A stretch of 64,000 nt of DNA from Brevibacillus daliensis (GCF_021245735.1 NZ_JAJISB010000028.1:30172-94171), one strand, 5' to 3'. Shown: positions 7,775-17,796, counted from the first letter of the stretch. The notes: a model not told the origin generated them from the sequence alone. A program made the numbers and translations.

Positions 7775-8690
7775 TCAAAAAATGCCAGAAGCTCCTCTAT
7801 ACATGGAAGGGAAATGGCATGGCAAAGACTACTCGGTCATAAAAGAGTTAGGTAGGGGAGCTAACGGTGTCGTTTACCTCGTTTTTCATAAGGGAACAAA
7901 AGTCGCACTAAAAGTCGGCTTAGATTCGATAGATTTATTGATGGAAGCAAATGTGCTTACCCAGCTACAATCCCATAATGAAAAGATAGGTCCAGCTATT
8001 TATGATGTAGATGATGTGGTAATAGAGGGGAAGACGCATGCCTATTATGCAATGGAATATGTAGAAGGAGAACGGTTAGACAGGAGCCTGAAGCAGGTAG
8101 GCAAGGAGTGGCTACCGTTGTTACTGATTCAGCTACTGTCTCACCTGCATGTCATTCATCAACACGGGTATGTATTCGGGGATCTTAAACCAGAGAATAT
8201 GATTGTGGTAAAATCAGGAAAACAAGTGTGCCTCATTGATTTTGGAGGTGTATCCAAACAGGGACATGCTGTCAGACAATTTACAGAAGAATATGACCGG
8301 GCACTATGGCAAGCAGGAGATCGCAGGGCTGATCCAGGATACGACCTTTTTTCCCTGGCAGTCATGATGGTGCGATTATGTACGGATAAAGAGACCTGGA
8401 ATAGACTCCCTTCGGTAAGGCGACATGTCCAAATGCTTTATGCTATAATAGCGGATAACGAGCATGTCGCCCCTTACCGAATTCCGTTACAAAAAGCATT
8501 GGAAGGCAGGTATCAAACTGCGATCCAGATGAAAGCGGATATCCTACATGCGTTTCATCAAAAATCGGTTAATGTTGCAGGATCGAGTGTAGCTTCTAAT
8601 AAAGAAGGGTTGGGTAGTAAGTTACTAGGTGGGCTGTTTGTTGTTTCTATGCTACTACTGGCCGGATCGTTGTATTATCTATGGATGTGA
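7764..8690 (+). CDS. yabT: Membrane-anchored serine/threonine kinase YabT
   Basis: About 308 residues: a Hanks-type kinase domain (glycine loop LGRGANGVVYLV, lysine in VALKVG, catalytic GDLKPENM, metal-binding IDFGG) and one C-terminal transmembrane helix (LLGGLFVVSMLLLAGSLYYLW). It has no extracellular domain, as in B. subtilis YabT, which is made during sporulation, is stimulated by DNA and phosphorylates RecA and AbrB. The start is uncertain: ATG 7764 with AGGA upstream is chosen; ATG 7734 and 7743 are in frame. Reads through the end of yabS by 11 bases. Confidence 0.88.
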   Translation: MFSNQKMPEAPLYMEGKWHGKDYSVIKELGRGANGVVYLVFHKGTKVALKVGLDSIDLLMEANVLTQLQSHNEKIGPAIYDVDDVVIEGKTHAYYAMEYVEGERLDRSLKQVGKEWLPLLLIQLLSHLHVIHQHGYVFGDLKPENMIVVKSGKQVCLIDFGGVSKQGHAVRQFTEEYDRALWQAGDRRADPGYDLFSLAVMMVRLCTDKETWNRLPSVRRHVQMLYAIIADNEHVAPYRIPLQKALEGRYQTAIQMKADILHAFHQKSVNVAGSSVASNKEGLGSKLLGGLFVVSMLLLAGSLYYLWM

Positions 8691-8704
8691 GGGATGCTAC
8701 TGAC

Positions 8705-9457
8705 ATGGAGTCCAACAATTATGTGATGGAAACCTGCCTGTTAGCCGGAGAAATAATGATCAAAAACGGGGCGGAAACGTATCGCGTTGAAGAGACCATG
8801 AATCGAATGGCTTACGCGGCTGGCATGAAAAGCGTCCATAGTTTTGTCACCCCTACCAGTATTATCTTCTCTTTTAAAGATCATGGGGAAGTGGATCGAA
8901 CGCGGATGGTCCGCTTGGGTGAAAGAACGATTAATCTGAACAAAGTGACAATGGTTAATGAGGTATCACGTCATTTTGTAGCAGACAAAATTTCTCTTAC
9001 AGAGGCACATGACAAGCTGGTTGAGATATCCTCTCAGAAATTTCAGTACCCGGATTGGTTATTAAATGTGGCGGCTGGTTTAGGCAGCGGCTCTTTTGCT
9101 GTTTTAATCGGCGGAACTTTTTTGGATTTTATCCCTAGTGCCATTGCCGGTGCAATTGTTTTTGCCAGTTCCAATTATTTGTATCGTCTTTTGCCCATAA
9201 CGTTTTTTGCTGAATTTGCTGCTTCCTTTCTTGGTGGAATGTTCACCTTAATTGCCTCCTGGGTATTTCCAGCGCATCTTCAACTAGGAGTAATGATTAT
9301 AGGTGCTATGATTCCGCTGTTTCCTGGTGTAGCCTTAACCAATTCCGTACGAGATTTGATGGCGGGAGATTTGATGGCAGGAGTTGCCAGGGGTGTAGAG
9401 GCCGGTCTTTCAGCATTGGCAGTAGCGGTTGCTGCAGCGATCGTGCTCTCATTGTAA
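8705..9457 (+). CDS. Threonine/serine exporter family protein, YjjP/ThrE N-terminal half
   Basis: A 250-residue protein with a soluble N-terminal region (MIKNGAETYRVEETMNRMA, FVTPTSIIFSF) followed by about five membrane helices, the pattern of the YjjP half of ThrE-type exporters (formerly DUF1212). The next gene encodes the small YjjB-like half, so the pair probably forms one transporter for small amino acids or dicarboxylates. ATG 8705 has GAGGGA 11 bases upstream; ATG 8681 is in frame but lacks a ribosome site and would overlap yabT. Confidence 0.85.
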   Translation: MESNNYVMETCLLAGEIMIKNGAETYRVEETMNRMAYAAGMKSVHSFVTPTSIIFSFKDHGEVDRTRMVRLGERTINLNKVTMVNEVSRHFVADKISLTEAHDKLVEISSQKFQYPDWLLNVAAGLGSGSFAVLIGGTFLDFIPSAIAGAIVFASSNYLYRLLPITFFAEFAASFLGGMFTLIASWVFPAHLQLGVMIIGAMIPLFPGVALTNSVRDLMAGDLMAGVARGVEAGLSALAVAVAAAIVLSL

Positions 9458-9472
9458 AGGGGGACACTAATT

Positions 9473-9928
9473 TTGCTAAAGGGCATGTTACTTAGTTATA
9501 TCATTACATTTGTCTATGCGATGTTGTTCAACGCTCCAAAGCATACCATTTTTTATGCCGGTGCTGTCGGCATGTCAGGCTGGATCATTTATAAAATGTT
9601 GCCCGCTTATGGTGCTGAACTGACATTAGCGTCGTTTGCAGCAGGTACTTTTATCTCGTTAACGAGTCAGATTTTATCTATTAAAATGAAAGTGCCTTCC
9701 ACCAATTTTAGTATTGCAGGCATTATTCCGCTGGTGCCTGGGTCAACTGCCTACAAGTCCATGCTTGCTTTCATTAATACTGACTATGTAGGAGGAATCA
9801 CACTCGGAGTTATGACCATGATGTATGCGGGTGCTATTGCTGCCGGTCTCATCTTGGGAGTCTCCATTTTCTCATTATGGAAAGGAATTGTAGCTCGTCA
9901 TGTACGTAAGGGTGCAAAAGCAAATTGA
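9473..9928 (+). CDS. Threonine/serine exporter family protein, YjjB-like half
   Basis: A 151-residue protein with four to five hydrophobic helices and the YjjB features NAPKHTIFYAGAVGMSGW and SIAGIIPLVPGSTAYKSM. It completes the exporter begun by the preceding gene, 15 bases away. Start is TTG 9473 behind AAAGGGGG. The last 29 bases overlap tilS in another frame, so translation of tilS may be coupled to it. Confidence 0.83.
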   Translation: MLKGMLLSYIITFVYAMLFNAPKHTIFYAGAVGMSGWIIYKMLPAYGAELTLASFAAGTFISLTSQILSIKMKVPSTNFSIAGIIPLVPGSTAYKSMLAFINTDYVGGITLGVMTMMYAGAIAAGLILGVSIFSLWKGIVARHVRKGAKAN

Positions 9929-11351
9929 ACAAAGGCAGCTCCTGTTACCTGGGGAGACAATTGTAGTTGGTGTTTCTGGTGGAGTTGATTCAATTGGATT
10001 ATTGCATATCCTGACCAGATTAAATGAACAATATCACTATGATTGGAAGCTGCATGCTGTACATCTAAACCACGGTTTTCGAGGCGAAGAAGCAGATGAA
10101 GATGCCGCATATGTCCAAGAGATGTGTCATACACTAGGAGTTATATGTCACTCCTACTATCGGGATATGCCTGCTCTGATGAAGGAAAGTGGTCTTGGGG
10201 CACAGGTAGCTAGCCGAGAAGTCCGATATCAGCTCTTTATTGATACAGCACTACAAATTGGAGCTTCCAAGGTTGCTGTGGCACATCATGCTGATGATCA
10301 GGTGGAAACCATATTGTTTCGTATGATGCGTGGAACCAGCTTACAAGGGTTTAGTGGTATGCCAGTTCGACGCTGGTTAGTAACAGATAAGATAGAATTG
10401 GTTCGCCCACTTCTCGCTATTACAAGAGAAGAGCTTGAGAAGTATTGTGAGATCCATCAGCTCTCACCTAGGCATGATAGTAGTAATAATTCCCGTAAAT
10501 ATAAACGTAACTTGATTAGACAGGATATTATCCCTGTACTTTCTCAAGTGAACACGAGAGCAAAAGAGCATATTCTTCAATTAGCAGAGCTGGCTAATTC
10601 GGATGATCGCTATCTGCAAGCCTTGAGTCAAGAAGCGTTAAATCGGATAATAGTTAGAAAAATGAACAATGAAATTATCTTGAAAAAGAAGTGTTTTGAA
10701 ACTTTTGACCTTGCTTTACAAAGGAGAATGATTCCACTACTATTAAGTTATCTCTCAACTGAAACAGAGTGGTCTCTGCAACACGTGGAGGCCGTTTTGC
10801 GTATGATTTCACAATCTAATCCATCCGCTTCTCTTGATTTGCCTGATGGTATTCGGGTAGAGAGAATGTACGAACAGATTTGTTTTTATAAAGGAACAAA
10901 AGTGAGTAGCAATAATGAATCCTTTTTCTCATATAAATTGAACGTACCGGGAACAACATGGATACCAGAGGCAGAATTATTCATACATATCCGCTCTATT
11001 TCATTTAAAGAGGACTTGCCGGAATCGTATACAGGAACACCTACTTTGGCAATATTTGATGCGGATGTGTTGTCAGGTGAATTAATGGTTCGCAGTCGCT
11101 TACCAGGCGATCGAATTTCTTTCCCAACTGATACAGGCATTCATACCAAAAAGGTCAAAGAAATCTTGATTGATCATAAAGTACCGAAAAACAAGCGAGA
11201 CCGAATTCCTTTACTGTTTTCCAATGACCAATTATTGTGGATTCCAGGTGTGAAAAGGTCAGCACATGCATGGATTAATAACAAGTCCAACCGATATTAT
11301 TTAATACAGGTTGATTTTGCAAATGAGTTGCAGGAGGTTACAGATGAATAA
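9900..11351 (+). CDS. tilS: tRNA(Ile)-lysidine synthase TilS
   Basis: A 483-residue N-type ATP pyrophosphatase. The PP-loop SGGVDS is at residues 26-31, with [15 protein letters not shown] and [15 protein letters not shown] following, and the C-terminal TilS substrate domain ([29 protein letters not shown]). It converts C34 of tRNA-Ile2 to lysidine so that AUA is read as isoleucine. It overlaps hpt by eight bases, the common Firmicutes tilS-hpt pair. ATG 9900 lies inside the preceding gene with no strong ribosome site, suggesting coupling. Confidence 0.95.
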   Translation: MYVRVQKQIEQRQLLLPGETIVVGVSGGVDSIGLLHILTRLNEQYHYDWKLHAVHLNHGFRGEEADEDAAYVQEMCHTLGVICHSYYRDMPALMKESGLGAQVASREVRYQLFIDTALQIGASKVAVAHHADDQVETILFRMMRGTSLQGFSGMPVRRWLVTDKIELVRPLLAITREELEKYCEIHQLSPRHDSSNNSRKYKRNLIRQDIIPVLSQVNTRAKEHILQLAELANSDDRYLQALSQEALNRIIVRKMNNEIILKKKCFETFDLALQRRMIPLLLSYLSTETEWSLQHVEAVLRMISQSNPSASLDLPDGIRVERMYEQICFYKGTKVSSNNESFFSYKLNVPGTTWIPEAELFIHIRSISFKEDLPESYTGTPTLAIFDADVLSGELMVRSRLPGDRISFPTDTGIHTKKVKEILIDHKVPKNKRDRIPLLFSNDQLLWIPGVKRSAHAWINNKSNRYYLIQVDFANELQEVTDE

Positions 11352-11883
11352 TGACATAAAAGAGGTTCTACTATCCAAGGAAGAGATTAACCAAAAGGTA
11401 AAAGAATTGGGTGCAATTTTAGCTGAGGAATATCGTGATAAAAACCCGTTGGTCATTTGTATCTTGAAGGGCGCAGTAGTATTTATGGCAGATCTATTGC
11501 GTGAGATGGATATTAAATGTGAAATGGATTTTATGGCTGTATCCAGTTACGGTAATAGTACCCAATCTTCTGGTGTTGTACGTATCCTGAAGGATTTGGA
11601 TGCATCTGTTCAAGATCGCCATGTTCTGATTGTTGAGGATATCATGGATAGTGGTCTTACCTTGAGCCACCTGGTTGAGCTATTGAAGCAACGCCATGCG
11701 GCCTCTGTAAAAGTAGTAACGCTGTTGAATAAGCCAGAGCGTCGCAAAGTCAATATCTCCCCGGACTACAGCGGTTATAACATCCCAGATGAGTTTGTAG
11801 TAGGGTATGGTCTTGATTATGCGGAAACCTATAGAAATCTTCCGTACATCGGCATCTTGAAGCCAGAAGTTTATTCAAAATAG
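11344..11883 (+). CDS. hpt: Hypoxanthine phosphoribosyltransferase
   Basis: A 179-residue purine salvage enzyme with the PRPP-binding motif [14 protein letters not shown], the flexible-loop region [10 protein letters not shown] and the C-terminal [17 protein letters not shown]. It converts hypoxanthine and guanine with PRPP to IMP and GMP. ATG 11344 is preceded by GGAGG inside tilS; the frame could be extended to 11311 but that start has no ribosome site. In B. subtilis Hpt and TilS together also affect ftsH transcription. Confidence 0.95.
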   Translation: MNNDIKEVLLSKEEINQKVKELGAILAEEYRDKNPLVICILKGAVVFMADLLREMDIKCEMDFMAVSSYGNSTQSSGVVRILKDLDASVQDRHVLIVEDIMDSGLTLSHLVELLKQRHAASVKVVTLLNKPERRKVNISPDYSGYNIPDEFVVGYGLDYAETYRNLPYIGILKPEVYSK

Positions 11884-11899
11884 GTAATAGATAGCAAGG

Positions 11900-11929
11900 T
11901 TGAGAATGGGTTTTAGCTTGTGTTAAAAT
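11900..11929 (+). promoter_or_regulatory. Putative SigA promoter of ftsH
   Basis: TTGAGA (11900-11905) and TAAAAT (11924-11929) are separated by 18 bases, 36 bases before the ftsH ATG and just after hpt. The match to consensus is moderate. Confidence 0.5.
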
Positions 11930-11964
11930 AATGGAAGTGTCTTTTTCGCGAGAGGAGGTAAGCA

Positions 11965-14046
11965 ATGAATCGTTTTTTTAAGAATACAGGGTTCTATCTA
12001 TTGGTCTTCCTTGTCACGGTAGGGATTGCAAATTTTGTCCTCTCCGGAACCGAGAAGATGTCGGAAACCTCGTATCAGGTTCTACGTGAGAACTTGATGA
12101 AGGATAACATTAAAGAGGCATCCTTCCGGGTTGAAGGTGGTACATATCGAGTAGAAGGTAAGTTTATTACTACGCCTACTACGCCTGCCAATCTACAAGA
12201 AGCATTCTTTACCCATGTACCGTTGTACAATGAAGATCTCATAAAAATGGTAGACGAGAAGATTGATGCTCAAAAGATAACAAATGTAAAGTACAACCCA
12301 GCGGAAGGTAATAATATCTGGTTGACCTTTTTGACTTCTATTATTCCTTTCGTGATCATGTTTATCTTGTTCTTCTTCTTGTTGAACAACGCACAGGGTG
12401 GCGGCAGCCGAGTGATGAACTTCGGTAAAAGCAAAGCCAAACTGTATAACGATGAGAAGAAAAAAGTTACGTTTGAGGACGTAGCTGGTGCAGATGAAGA
12501 GAAAACAGAGCTTGTCGAGGTGGTTGAGTTCCTCAAAGACCCTCGCAAATTCGCTGCTGTTGGAGCGCGTATTCCAAAAGGTGTTCTTTTGGTTGGTCCT
12601 CCAGGTACAGGTAAAACGTTGCTTGCCCGTGCAGTTGCCGGTGAAGCAGGTGTACCATTCTTTAGTATTTCTGGTTCTGACTTCGTAGAGATGTTTGTCG
12701 GTGTCGGTGCTTCACGTGTGCGTGATTTGTTTGAAAATGCAAAGAAAAATGCACCGTGTATCATATTTATTGATGAGATTGATGCAGTAGGTCGTCAACG
12801 TGGTGCAGGTCTTGGCGGTGGTCATGACGAGCGTGAACAAACGTTGAACCAATTGCTTGTTGAGATGGATGGTTTTGGCGCAAACGAAGGTATTATCATG
12901 ATTGCGGCTACAAACAGACCAGATATTCTTGACCCAGCCTTGTTGCGTCCAGGTCGTTTTGACCGTCAAATAACTGTTGACCGTCCAGATGTAAAAGGTC
13001 GTGAAGCAGTACTGAAGGTTCATGCTCGCAACAAACCGTTGGGTGACGATCTAGACCTAGATATTATTGCTAGACGTACTCCAGGATTTACAGGTGCAGA
13101 TCTGGAAAACCTGTTGAACGAAGCGGCATTGCTTACAGCGCGTAAAAATAAAAAGCAGATTAATATGCAAGAAATTGACGAAGCGATTGACCGAGTCATT
13201 GCAGGACCTGCTAAGAAATCCCGTGTGGTTAGCGAAGATGAACGTCGTCTGGTTGCTTATCATGAAGCGGGTCACGTTATCGTGGGTTACCACCTGAAGC
13301 GTGCTGATATGGTTCACAAAGTTACTATTATTCCTCGCGGTCAAGCAGGCGGTTATACCGTTATGCTACCGAAGGAAGACCGCTTCTTCGCTACCAAAGG
13401 CGATCTATTAGACAAGATTGTTGGTCTATTAGGTGGACGTGTAGCAGAGGAATTGGTGCTTGGAGATATCTCCACAGGTGCTCATAATGACTTCCAACGT
13501 GTTACGGCAATTGCTCGTAGCATGATTACCGAATACGGTATGAGTAACTTGGGACCAATGCAGTTTGGTCAAAGCCAGGGTCAAGTCTTCCTAGGTCGCG
13601 ATTTTGGACATGAGCGTAACTACTCCGAGCAGATTGCCTATGAAATTGATCAGGAAATGCAACGGATAATTAATGAACAATACCAACGTTGTAAAGACCT
13701 GTTGATTCAATATGGAGATCAATTGGAAAATATCGCACAAACCTTGTTGCGTGTTGAGACTCTGGATGCCGAGCAGATCAAGCAGGTCATTGAAAACGGC
13801 AAGCTGGATAAAGAGCCGGAACAAGATGTGTCTGTAAATATTATGGCAAAAGCAGAAGAAGAACCTTCTACAGAAGAGAAATCTGCTGAACAACAGGAGA
13901 CTACTGCTGATGCAGAAGAAAAACCTGCAGAGCCTACTGAGGCTGATGAAGCTTCAGACCAAGTTATCGTTGATAAATTGACAAAAGAGCCAACGACTGA
14001 TGAGTCACTGGATCTTCCTGACAAAAAAGACGATAATAAAATCTAA
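11965..14046 (+). CDS. ftsH: ATP-dependent zinc metalloprotease FtsH
   Basis: A 693-residue membrane protease. Two N-terminal transmembrane helices (about 5-25 and 112-135) flank an extracytoplasmic domain; the AAA module has Walker A GPPGTGKT at about residue 211, Walker [12 protein letters not shown] and the arginine-finger RPGRFDRQ; the zinc site HEAGH begins at residue 433. It degrades membrane and regulatory proteins, including Spo0E in B. subtilis. The C-terminal 70-80 residues are an acidic low-complexity tail rich in E, A, T and D, longer than in B. subtilis (637 residues). Ribosome site GAGAGGAGG. Confidence 0.97.
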   Translation: MNRFFKNTGFYLLVFLVTVGIANFVLSGTEKMSETSYQVLRENLMKDNIKEASFRVEGGTYRVEGKFITTPTTPANLQEAFFTHVPLYNEDLIKMVDEKIDAQKITNVKYNPAEGNNIWLTFLTSIIPFVIMFILFFFLLNNAQGGGSRVMNFGKSKAKLYNDEKKKVTFEDVAGADEEKTELVEVVEFLKDPRKFAAVGARIPKGVLLVGPPGTGKTLLARAVAGEAGVPFFSISGSDFVEMFVGVGASRVRDLFENAKKNAPCIIFIDEIDAVGRQRGAGLGGGHDEREQTLNQLLVEMDGFGANEGIIMIAATNRPDILDPALLRPGRFDRQITVDRPDVKGREAVLKVHARNKPLGDDLDLDIIARRTPGFTGADLENLLNEAALLTARKNKKQINMQEIDEAIDRVIAGPAKKSRVVSEDERRLVAYHEAGHVIVGYHLKRADMVHKVTIIPRGQAGGYTVMLPKEDRFFATKGDLLDKIVGLLGGRVAEELVLGDISTGAHNDFQRVTAIARSMITEYGMSNLGPMQFGQSQGQVFLGRDFGHERNYSEQIAYEIDQEMQRIINEQYQRCKDLLIQYGDQLENIAQTLLRVETLDAEQIKQVIENGKLDKEPEQDVSVNIMAKAEEEPSTEEKSAEQQETTADAEEKPAEPTEADEASDQVIVDKLTKEPTTDESLDLPDKKDDNKI

Positions 14047-14052
14047 TAATTC

Positions 14053-14083
14053 ATAAGGGCGCCTTTGGCGCTCTTATTTTTTT
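14053..14083 (+). terminator. Terminator of the ftsH transcript
   Basis: Inverted repeat ATAAGGGCGCC / GGCGCTCTTAT with a three-base loop, followed by a T-run. Confidence 0.85.
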
Positions 14084-14134
14084 GGCCTGAACATAGTATA
14101 GTAGTCATAGAGTAAACTCCAAGGAGGTAGCTTC

Positions 14135-15010
14135 GTGAAAAACTTATCATGTAAGATTGTAGCATTCGATATGGATGGGACATTGTTAAATGGAGAGTCC
14201 AAGATGGCTGAAGCAACGAAAGAAGCATGCTTGGCCCTACAAGCACAAGGAGTAAAACTGGTGCTGTCCACAGGAAGACCTTATCGTTCCGCCTGTGTAG
14301 CAGTAGATAATTTTAAGTTTGATGGATATGTTTGCAGTAATGGCTCTGCCATTTTTAATGCAGATGGAGAATTGATGCAATATAAATCTCTTGATGGCGC
14401 TCTCGTTGTCGATATCATTGAGAAAGTGAGACATAGCAACATCTATTATGAAGCGCATGACCAGAGCAGCTTCCGTTGGATGGTAGAAGAAGACAAAGAA
14501 AAAATCAAAGAAATGCTCATGAATGCCGGTAGCCTGGAGCGCGTCTCCACAACGGAATTTAATAATCGTACCTTCTCATTTACGGAGATGGCTACATTCA
14601 TCAAAAAAGATGAATTGGTTACTAAGATTAAATCGGGTGAGTTTGAAATCAGCAAAATGTTTTTCTGGCATAGTGATCCAACTATGCTGGCATGGTTACG
14701 AGAACAGGCAATCAACTGGGAAGGTAAGATGGCACTAACCAGTTCTGGTCCGCACAACGTAGAAATCATGCCTGTTAACATGAATAAATGGGTTGGCCTA
14801 CAATACTTCATGAAAGAATGGAGTGTCCCACGAGAAGAAACAGCAGCGTTTGGGGACGAAATGAATGACTTTGAGATCCTTTCTGAAGTAGGTATTCCAA
14901 TCGTAATGGAAAATGGGAATGCAGATTTGAAAAAGCTGACTAAGTACATTGCTAAACACCACTGTGAAGATGGGGTTGCATGCTTTATCCGCGAGCACCT
15001 TTTGGGCTAG
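14135..15010 (+). CDS. Cof-type HAD-superfamily phosphatase
   Basis: A 291-residue HAD hydrolase with motif I VAFDMDGTLLNGES, motif II LSTGRP, a type IIB cap domain in the middle and motif IV FGDEMNDFEILSEVG. Such proteins dephosphorylate small phosphorylated metabolites such as sugar phosphates or flavin precursors; the substrate cannot be read from sequence. Start is GTG 14135 with AAGGAGG seven bases upstream. It stands alone between two promoter/terminator regions. Confidence 0.88.
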   Translation: MKNLSCKIVAFDMDGTLLNGESKMAEATKEACLALQAQGVKLVLSTGRPYRSACVAVDNFKFDGYVCSNGSAIFNADGELMQYKSLDGALVVDIIEKVRHSNIYYEAHDQSSFRWMVEEDKEKIKEMLMNAGSLERVSTTEFNNRTFSFTEMATFIKKDELVTKIKSGEFEISKMFFWHSDPTMLAWLREQAINWEGKMALTSSGPHNVEIMPVNMNKWVGLQYFMKEWSVPREETAAFGDEMNDFEILSEVGIPIVMENGNADLKKLTKYIAKHHCEDGVACFIREHLLG

Positions 15011-15017
15011 GAATGAA

Positions 15018-15062
15018 TTGACAATCTAGTAAGAAGAGAAGTACAATAACGCGGACACTGTC
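15018..15062 (+). promoter_or_regulatory. nadA promoter with small palindrome
   Basis: TTGACA (15018-15023), 18 bases, TACAAT (15042-15047). Just downstream GACA-C-TGTC (15054-15062) forms a small palindrome around the expected start site that could be an operator for an NAD-responsive repressor of NiaR/YrxA type; this is inference. Confidence 0.55.
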
Positions 15063-15087
15063 GATATTGTTACCAGGGGGTAGAGGC

Positions 15088-16032
15088 ATGGAAGCCTTGG
15101 CTTTACAGAAAAAGGAACAGCGTAACGCAGAGTTGAAAGAGAGATTGTTGCAACTGAAGAAGGAACGGAACGCCATTATTTTAGCCCATTTTTATCAGCG
15201 TCCAGAAATCCAGGAAGTAGCTGATTTTATAGGTGATTCATTTGGGCTCGCTCAGAAGGCAAAAGAGACAGATGCCGATGTTATTTTGTTCTGTGGCGTT
15301 CATTTTATGGGAGAAAGTGCAAAAATTCTCAATCCAGAAAAAACAGTGGTTATTCCTGATGAGCGTGCTGGCTGTCCGATGGCAGATATGGTTAATGTGG
15401 ATGGCTTGCGTAAACTAAAGGAACAGCATCCGAATGCCAAGGTTGTTGCCTACATTAATACATCTGCTGATGTGAAGGCTGAAACCTATATTTGCTGTAC
15501 GTCTTCCAATGCGAAAAAGGTAATTGAGTCCATTGAAGGCGACGAAATTATCTGGGTACCTGATAAGAATCTAGGTCACTATGTCTCTCAATTTACTGAC
15601 AAGAAAATGATTATCTGGGAAGGCTACTGCAATACCCATGATCAGTTATCCGTTCAAGATATCATGACAATGAAAGAAACCTATCCAGAAGCAGAGGTAG
15701 TTGTTCATCCGGAGTGTCGTCCTGAAGTGGTTAAATTGGCTGATTATGTAGGCTCTACGACTGGTATCCTGAAGTATTGTCGCGAATCCAGCAAGAAGGA
15801 GTTCATCATTGGTACAGAGGATGGGACTCGTTACATGTTGGAGAAGGATAGCCCAGATAAGAAGTTTTACTTTGCTTCCAAATACCTGGTTTGCCCGAAT
15901 ATGAAGGTAAACAACCTGAAAAAATGTGTAGAAGCGTTGGAGAACCTGAAACCTCAAATTCATGTTCCTAAACATGTTGCTGATGGAGCTCGTGCTTCAT
16001 TAGAGCGCATGCTGGAAGTTGCTCCAGATTAA
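15088..16032 (+). CDS. nadA: Quinolinate synthase NadA
   Basis: A 314-residue [4Fe-4S] enzyme that condenses iminoaspartate with dihydroxyacetone phosphate to quinolinate. Conserved pieces are ILAHFYQRPEIQEVADFIGD, FCGVHFMGESAKIL, the cysteine segment YICCTSSNA, VHPECRPEV and YLVCPNMK. It is the shorter NadA type (B. subtilis NadA is about 368 residues). ATG 15088 has GGGGGTAGAGG upstream; TTG 15067 is less likely. Its partners nadB and nadC are 6.5 kb away behind the zinc locus. Confidence 0.95.
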   Translation: MEALALQKKEQRNAELKERLLQLKKERNAIILAHFYQRPEIQEVADFIGDSFGLAQKAKETDADVILFCGVHFMGESAKILNPEKTVVIPDERAGCPMADMVNVDGLRKLKEQHPNAKVVAYINTSADVKAETYICCTSSNAKKVIESIEGDEIIWVPDKNLGHYVSQFTDKKMIIWEGYCNTHDQLSVQDIMTMKETYPEAEVVVHPECRPEVVKLADYVGSTTGILKYCRESSKKEFIIGTEDGTRYMLEKDSPDKKFYFASKYLVCPNMKVNNLKKCVEALENLKPQIHVPKHVADGARASLERMLEVAPD

Positions 16033-16052
16033 TGTAAACGAATAGAAAAATG

Positions 16053-16090
16053 AATGCCGGTATTCTTCTTATGAGGAAATACCGGCATTA
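16053..16090. terminator. Bidirectional terminator between nadA and the PCYCGC lipoprotein
   Basis: AATGCCGGTATT / AATACCGGCATT inverted repeat with a short loop between the two convergent genes. T and A content on both flanks is modest, so termination strength is uncertain. Confidence 0.7.
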
Positions 16091-16107
16091 TTGCTTCTTA
16101 TATTCTA

Positions 16108-16629
16108 TTAGCCTTTAGGCATTGGGGTTGGTGTAGGTTTAGCGTAGCCTTCCCCATATTGTTGATCGATGTAGTCACGGATTTCTTTTACACTTTTACC
16201 TTCTGTGCTCATTTTACCTGAAATGAAGGCGATCTCTAGGCATGCCTGACAACGTGTTCCGTGGTCATCCCAGATAACGGAGCCATCTTCTTTTACTTCT
16301 TTAATAAAGCAGTTACCGTTATGCATGTGTCCGGCTGATTCACCACAACCGCAGTAGCACGGAATAGATTGGAGCAGTTGATTATGTTGTCCAGCAATAG
16401 CATATACATCTTTAATGGTTGGATCTACTTTATCAAGAAATGTTGGTAATGCTGAAATAGAGGCAGTCAACTCTTGCAAATCCCCATTGGGAGCATGTGT
16501 TGTGTGTGCTTGTGCTGATTCTGATGGAGATGCAGAAGGATTAGAAGATGATTGATTTGTAGAAGAACATCCTGTTATAAGTGCAAGTGTGAGAACAGAT
16601 ATAACCCAAAAACCCTTACTGATTTTCAT
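16108..16629 (-). CDS. PCYCGC-motif lipoprotein
   Basis: A 173-residue exported lipoprotein. The signal peptide ends in LITGC with the lipidated cysteine at residue 21, followed by a Ser/Pro linker. The core has IPCYCGCGESAGHMHNGNC and later CQACLEIA, six to seven cysteines plus several histidines, matching the PCYCGC family of unknown function. The cysteine and histidine pattern suggests metal binding. It is transcribed divergently from znuA, and the intergenic region carries a Zur-like box, so a zinc-related role is plausible but inferred. ATG preceded by GGGGGG. Confidence 0.85.
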   Translation of the reverse strand: MKISKGFWVISVLTLALITGCSSTNQSSSNPSASPSESAQAHTTHAPNGDLQELTASISALPTFLDKVDPTIKDVYAIAGQHNQLLQSIPCYCGCGESAGHMHNGNCFIKEVKEDGSVIWDDHGTRCQACLEIAFISGKMSTEGKSVKEIRDYIDQQYGEGYAKPTPTPMPKG

Positions 16630-16694
16630 AAATACCCCCCCATTGTACTTTTTTGATTATATCACAGGATTTTCTACAAATAATAGTTTACATA

Positions 16695-16778
16695 TTAAAT
16701 CGTAATGATTCTTGTTTACTTTTTTTTCGCATATAAGTATAATGAGGTAGGCAAATAGGAATGATTACGATTAAATAT
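16695..16778 (+). promoter_or_regulatory. znuA promoter flanked by two Zur-box-like sites
   Basis: TTTACT (16715-16720), 17 bases, TATAAT (16738-16743). TTAAATCGTAATGATT (16695-16710) lies upstream and AATGATTACGATTAAAT (16760-16776) downstream in inverted orientation; each holds the AATCGTAAT / ATTACGATT half of the Bacillus Zur operator. The upstream site could also serve the divergent lipoprotein gene. Confidence 0.8.
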
Positions 16779-16805
16779 GTGTGGGTAGGTCAGAGGAGGA
16801 TTACT

Positions 16806-17777
16806 GTGTTAAACAAGATAAAAAGATGGGGTGTCATGCTTGGTTTAGCCAGCATCGCATTACTAGCTTCAGGCTGTGGTCAAAATAATTCAGATCTTAC
16901 GGGCGGCCAATTAGGAGATGATGGCAAGCTTGCCATATATACAACGCTTTATCCCTTGCAATATGTTACAGAGAGAATTGGTGGCGAGCATGCTACTGTT
17001 ACCAATGTAGTTCCGCCAGGTGTGGAAGCACATGACTTTGAACCAACAGCAAAAGAGTTGGTACGTATCTCTAAAGGTGATTTATTGGTATACAACGGCG
17101 GTGGTTTTGAGGCTTGGGTCGAAAAAGCTGCTACCAACTTCAGCAGACAAGGTATGAATATCTTAGAAGCGACGGAAGGATTACCACTTCTCGCATCAGG
17201 CGCTCATGTAGAAGGCGAGGAGCACCATGAGGGTGATGGACACGATCACGGTAGCAATGATCCACATGTGTGGTTGGACCCTACACTGCTCGCCATGCAA
17301 GCAGAAAAGGTGAAGGATGCCTTAATAAAAATTGATCCGGACCATAAACAGGAGTATGAAGAGAATTATACAGAACTACGAAATGACTTGAATAAACTGG
17401 ATCAGGATTTTAAAGAGATGACAAGTCAGGCAAAGAAGAAAGAATTTGTAGTCTCGCATCAGGCATTTACTTACCTGGCAAATCGTTATAATTTGCAACA
17501 AATTTCTATTTCAGGTGTTTCTCCTGAAGATGAGCCGTCTCCATCCGAACTAAAAGAACTGGTGGAAATGGTTAAAGAAAAACAGGTTAGTTATATCATG
17601 TTTGAAACACTTGCATCTCCAAAAGTAGCTGAAGTGATTGCACGAGAGGCTAAGGTGAAAACAGCGGTATTAAATCCGTTGGAAGGTTTGCTAGAAGAAG
17701 AGCAAAAACATGGAAAAGATTATCTGAGCATCATGCGAGACAATCTGAAGGTATTAGAAACCGCCTTGAATGAATAG
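16806..17777 (+). CDS. znuA: Zinc ABC transporter substrate-binding lipoprotein ZnuA
   Basis: A 323-residue lipoprotein: signal peptide ending LLASGC (lipidated Cys24), a cluster A-I metal-binding fold with VVPPGVEAHDFEPTAKEL, a His-rich loop (GEEHHEGDGHDHG) before DPHVWLDP, and VSHQAFTYLANRY. It captures extracellular Zn(II) for ZnuBC. GTG 16806 is chosen because AGAGGAGG lies just upstream and gives a normal signal peptide; an ATG at 16761 is in frame but sits in the Zur site. The transporter genes follow after an intervening regulator. Confidence 0.93.
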   Translation: MLNKIKRWGVMLGLASIALLASGCGQNNSDLTGGQLGDDGKLAIYTTLYPLQYVTERIGGEHATVTNVVPPGVEAHDFEPTAKELVRISKGDLLVYNGGGFEAWVEKAATNFSRQGMNILEATEGLPLLASGAHVEGEEHHEGDGHDHGSNDPHVWLDPTLLAMQAEKVKDALIKIDPDHKQEYEENYTELRNDLNKLDQDFKEMTSQAKKKEFVVSHQAFTYLANRYNLQQISISGVSPEDEPSPSELKELVEMVKEKQVSYIMFETLASPKVAEVIAREAKVKTAVLNPLEGLLEEEQKHGKDYLSIMRDNLKVLETALNE

Positions 17778-17796
17778 GCAGTAGTGATCACATGCG

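Noticed and set aside
12270..13893. Several open frames of 95-164 codons on the strand opposite ftsH
   Set aside because: They lie wholly inside ftsH, lack ribosome sites and show no domain; they are by-products of its codon use.
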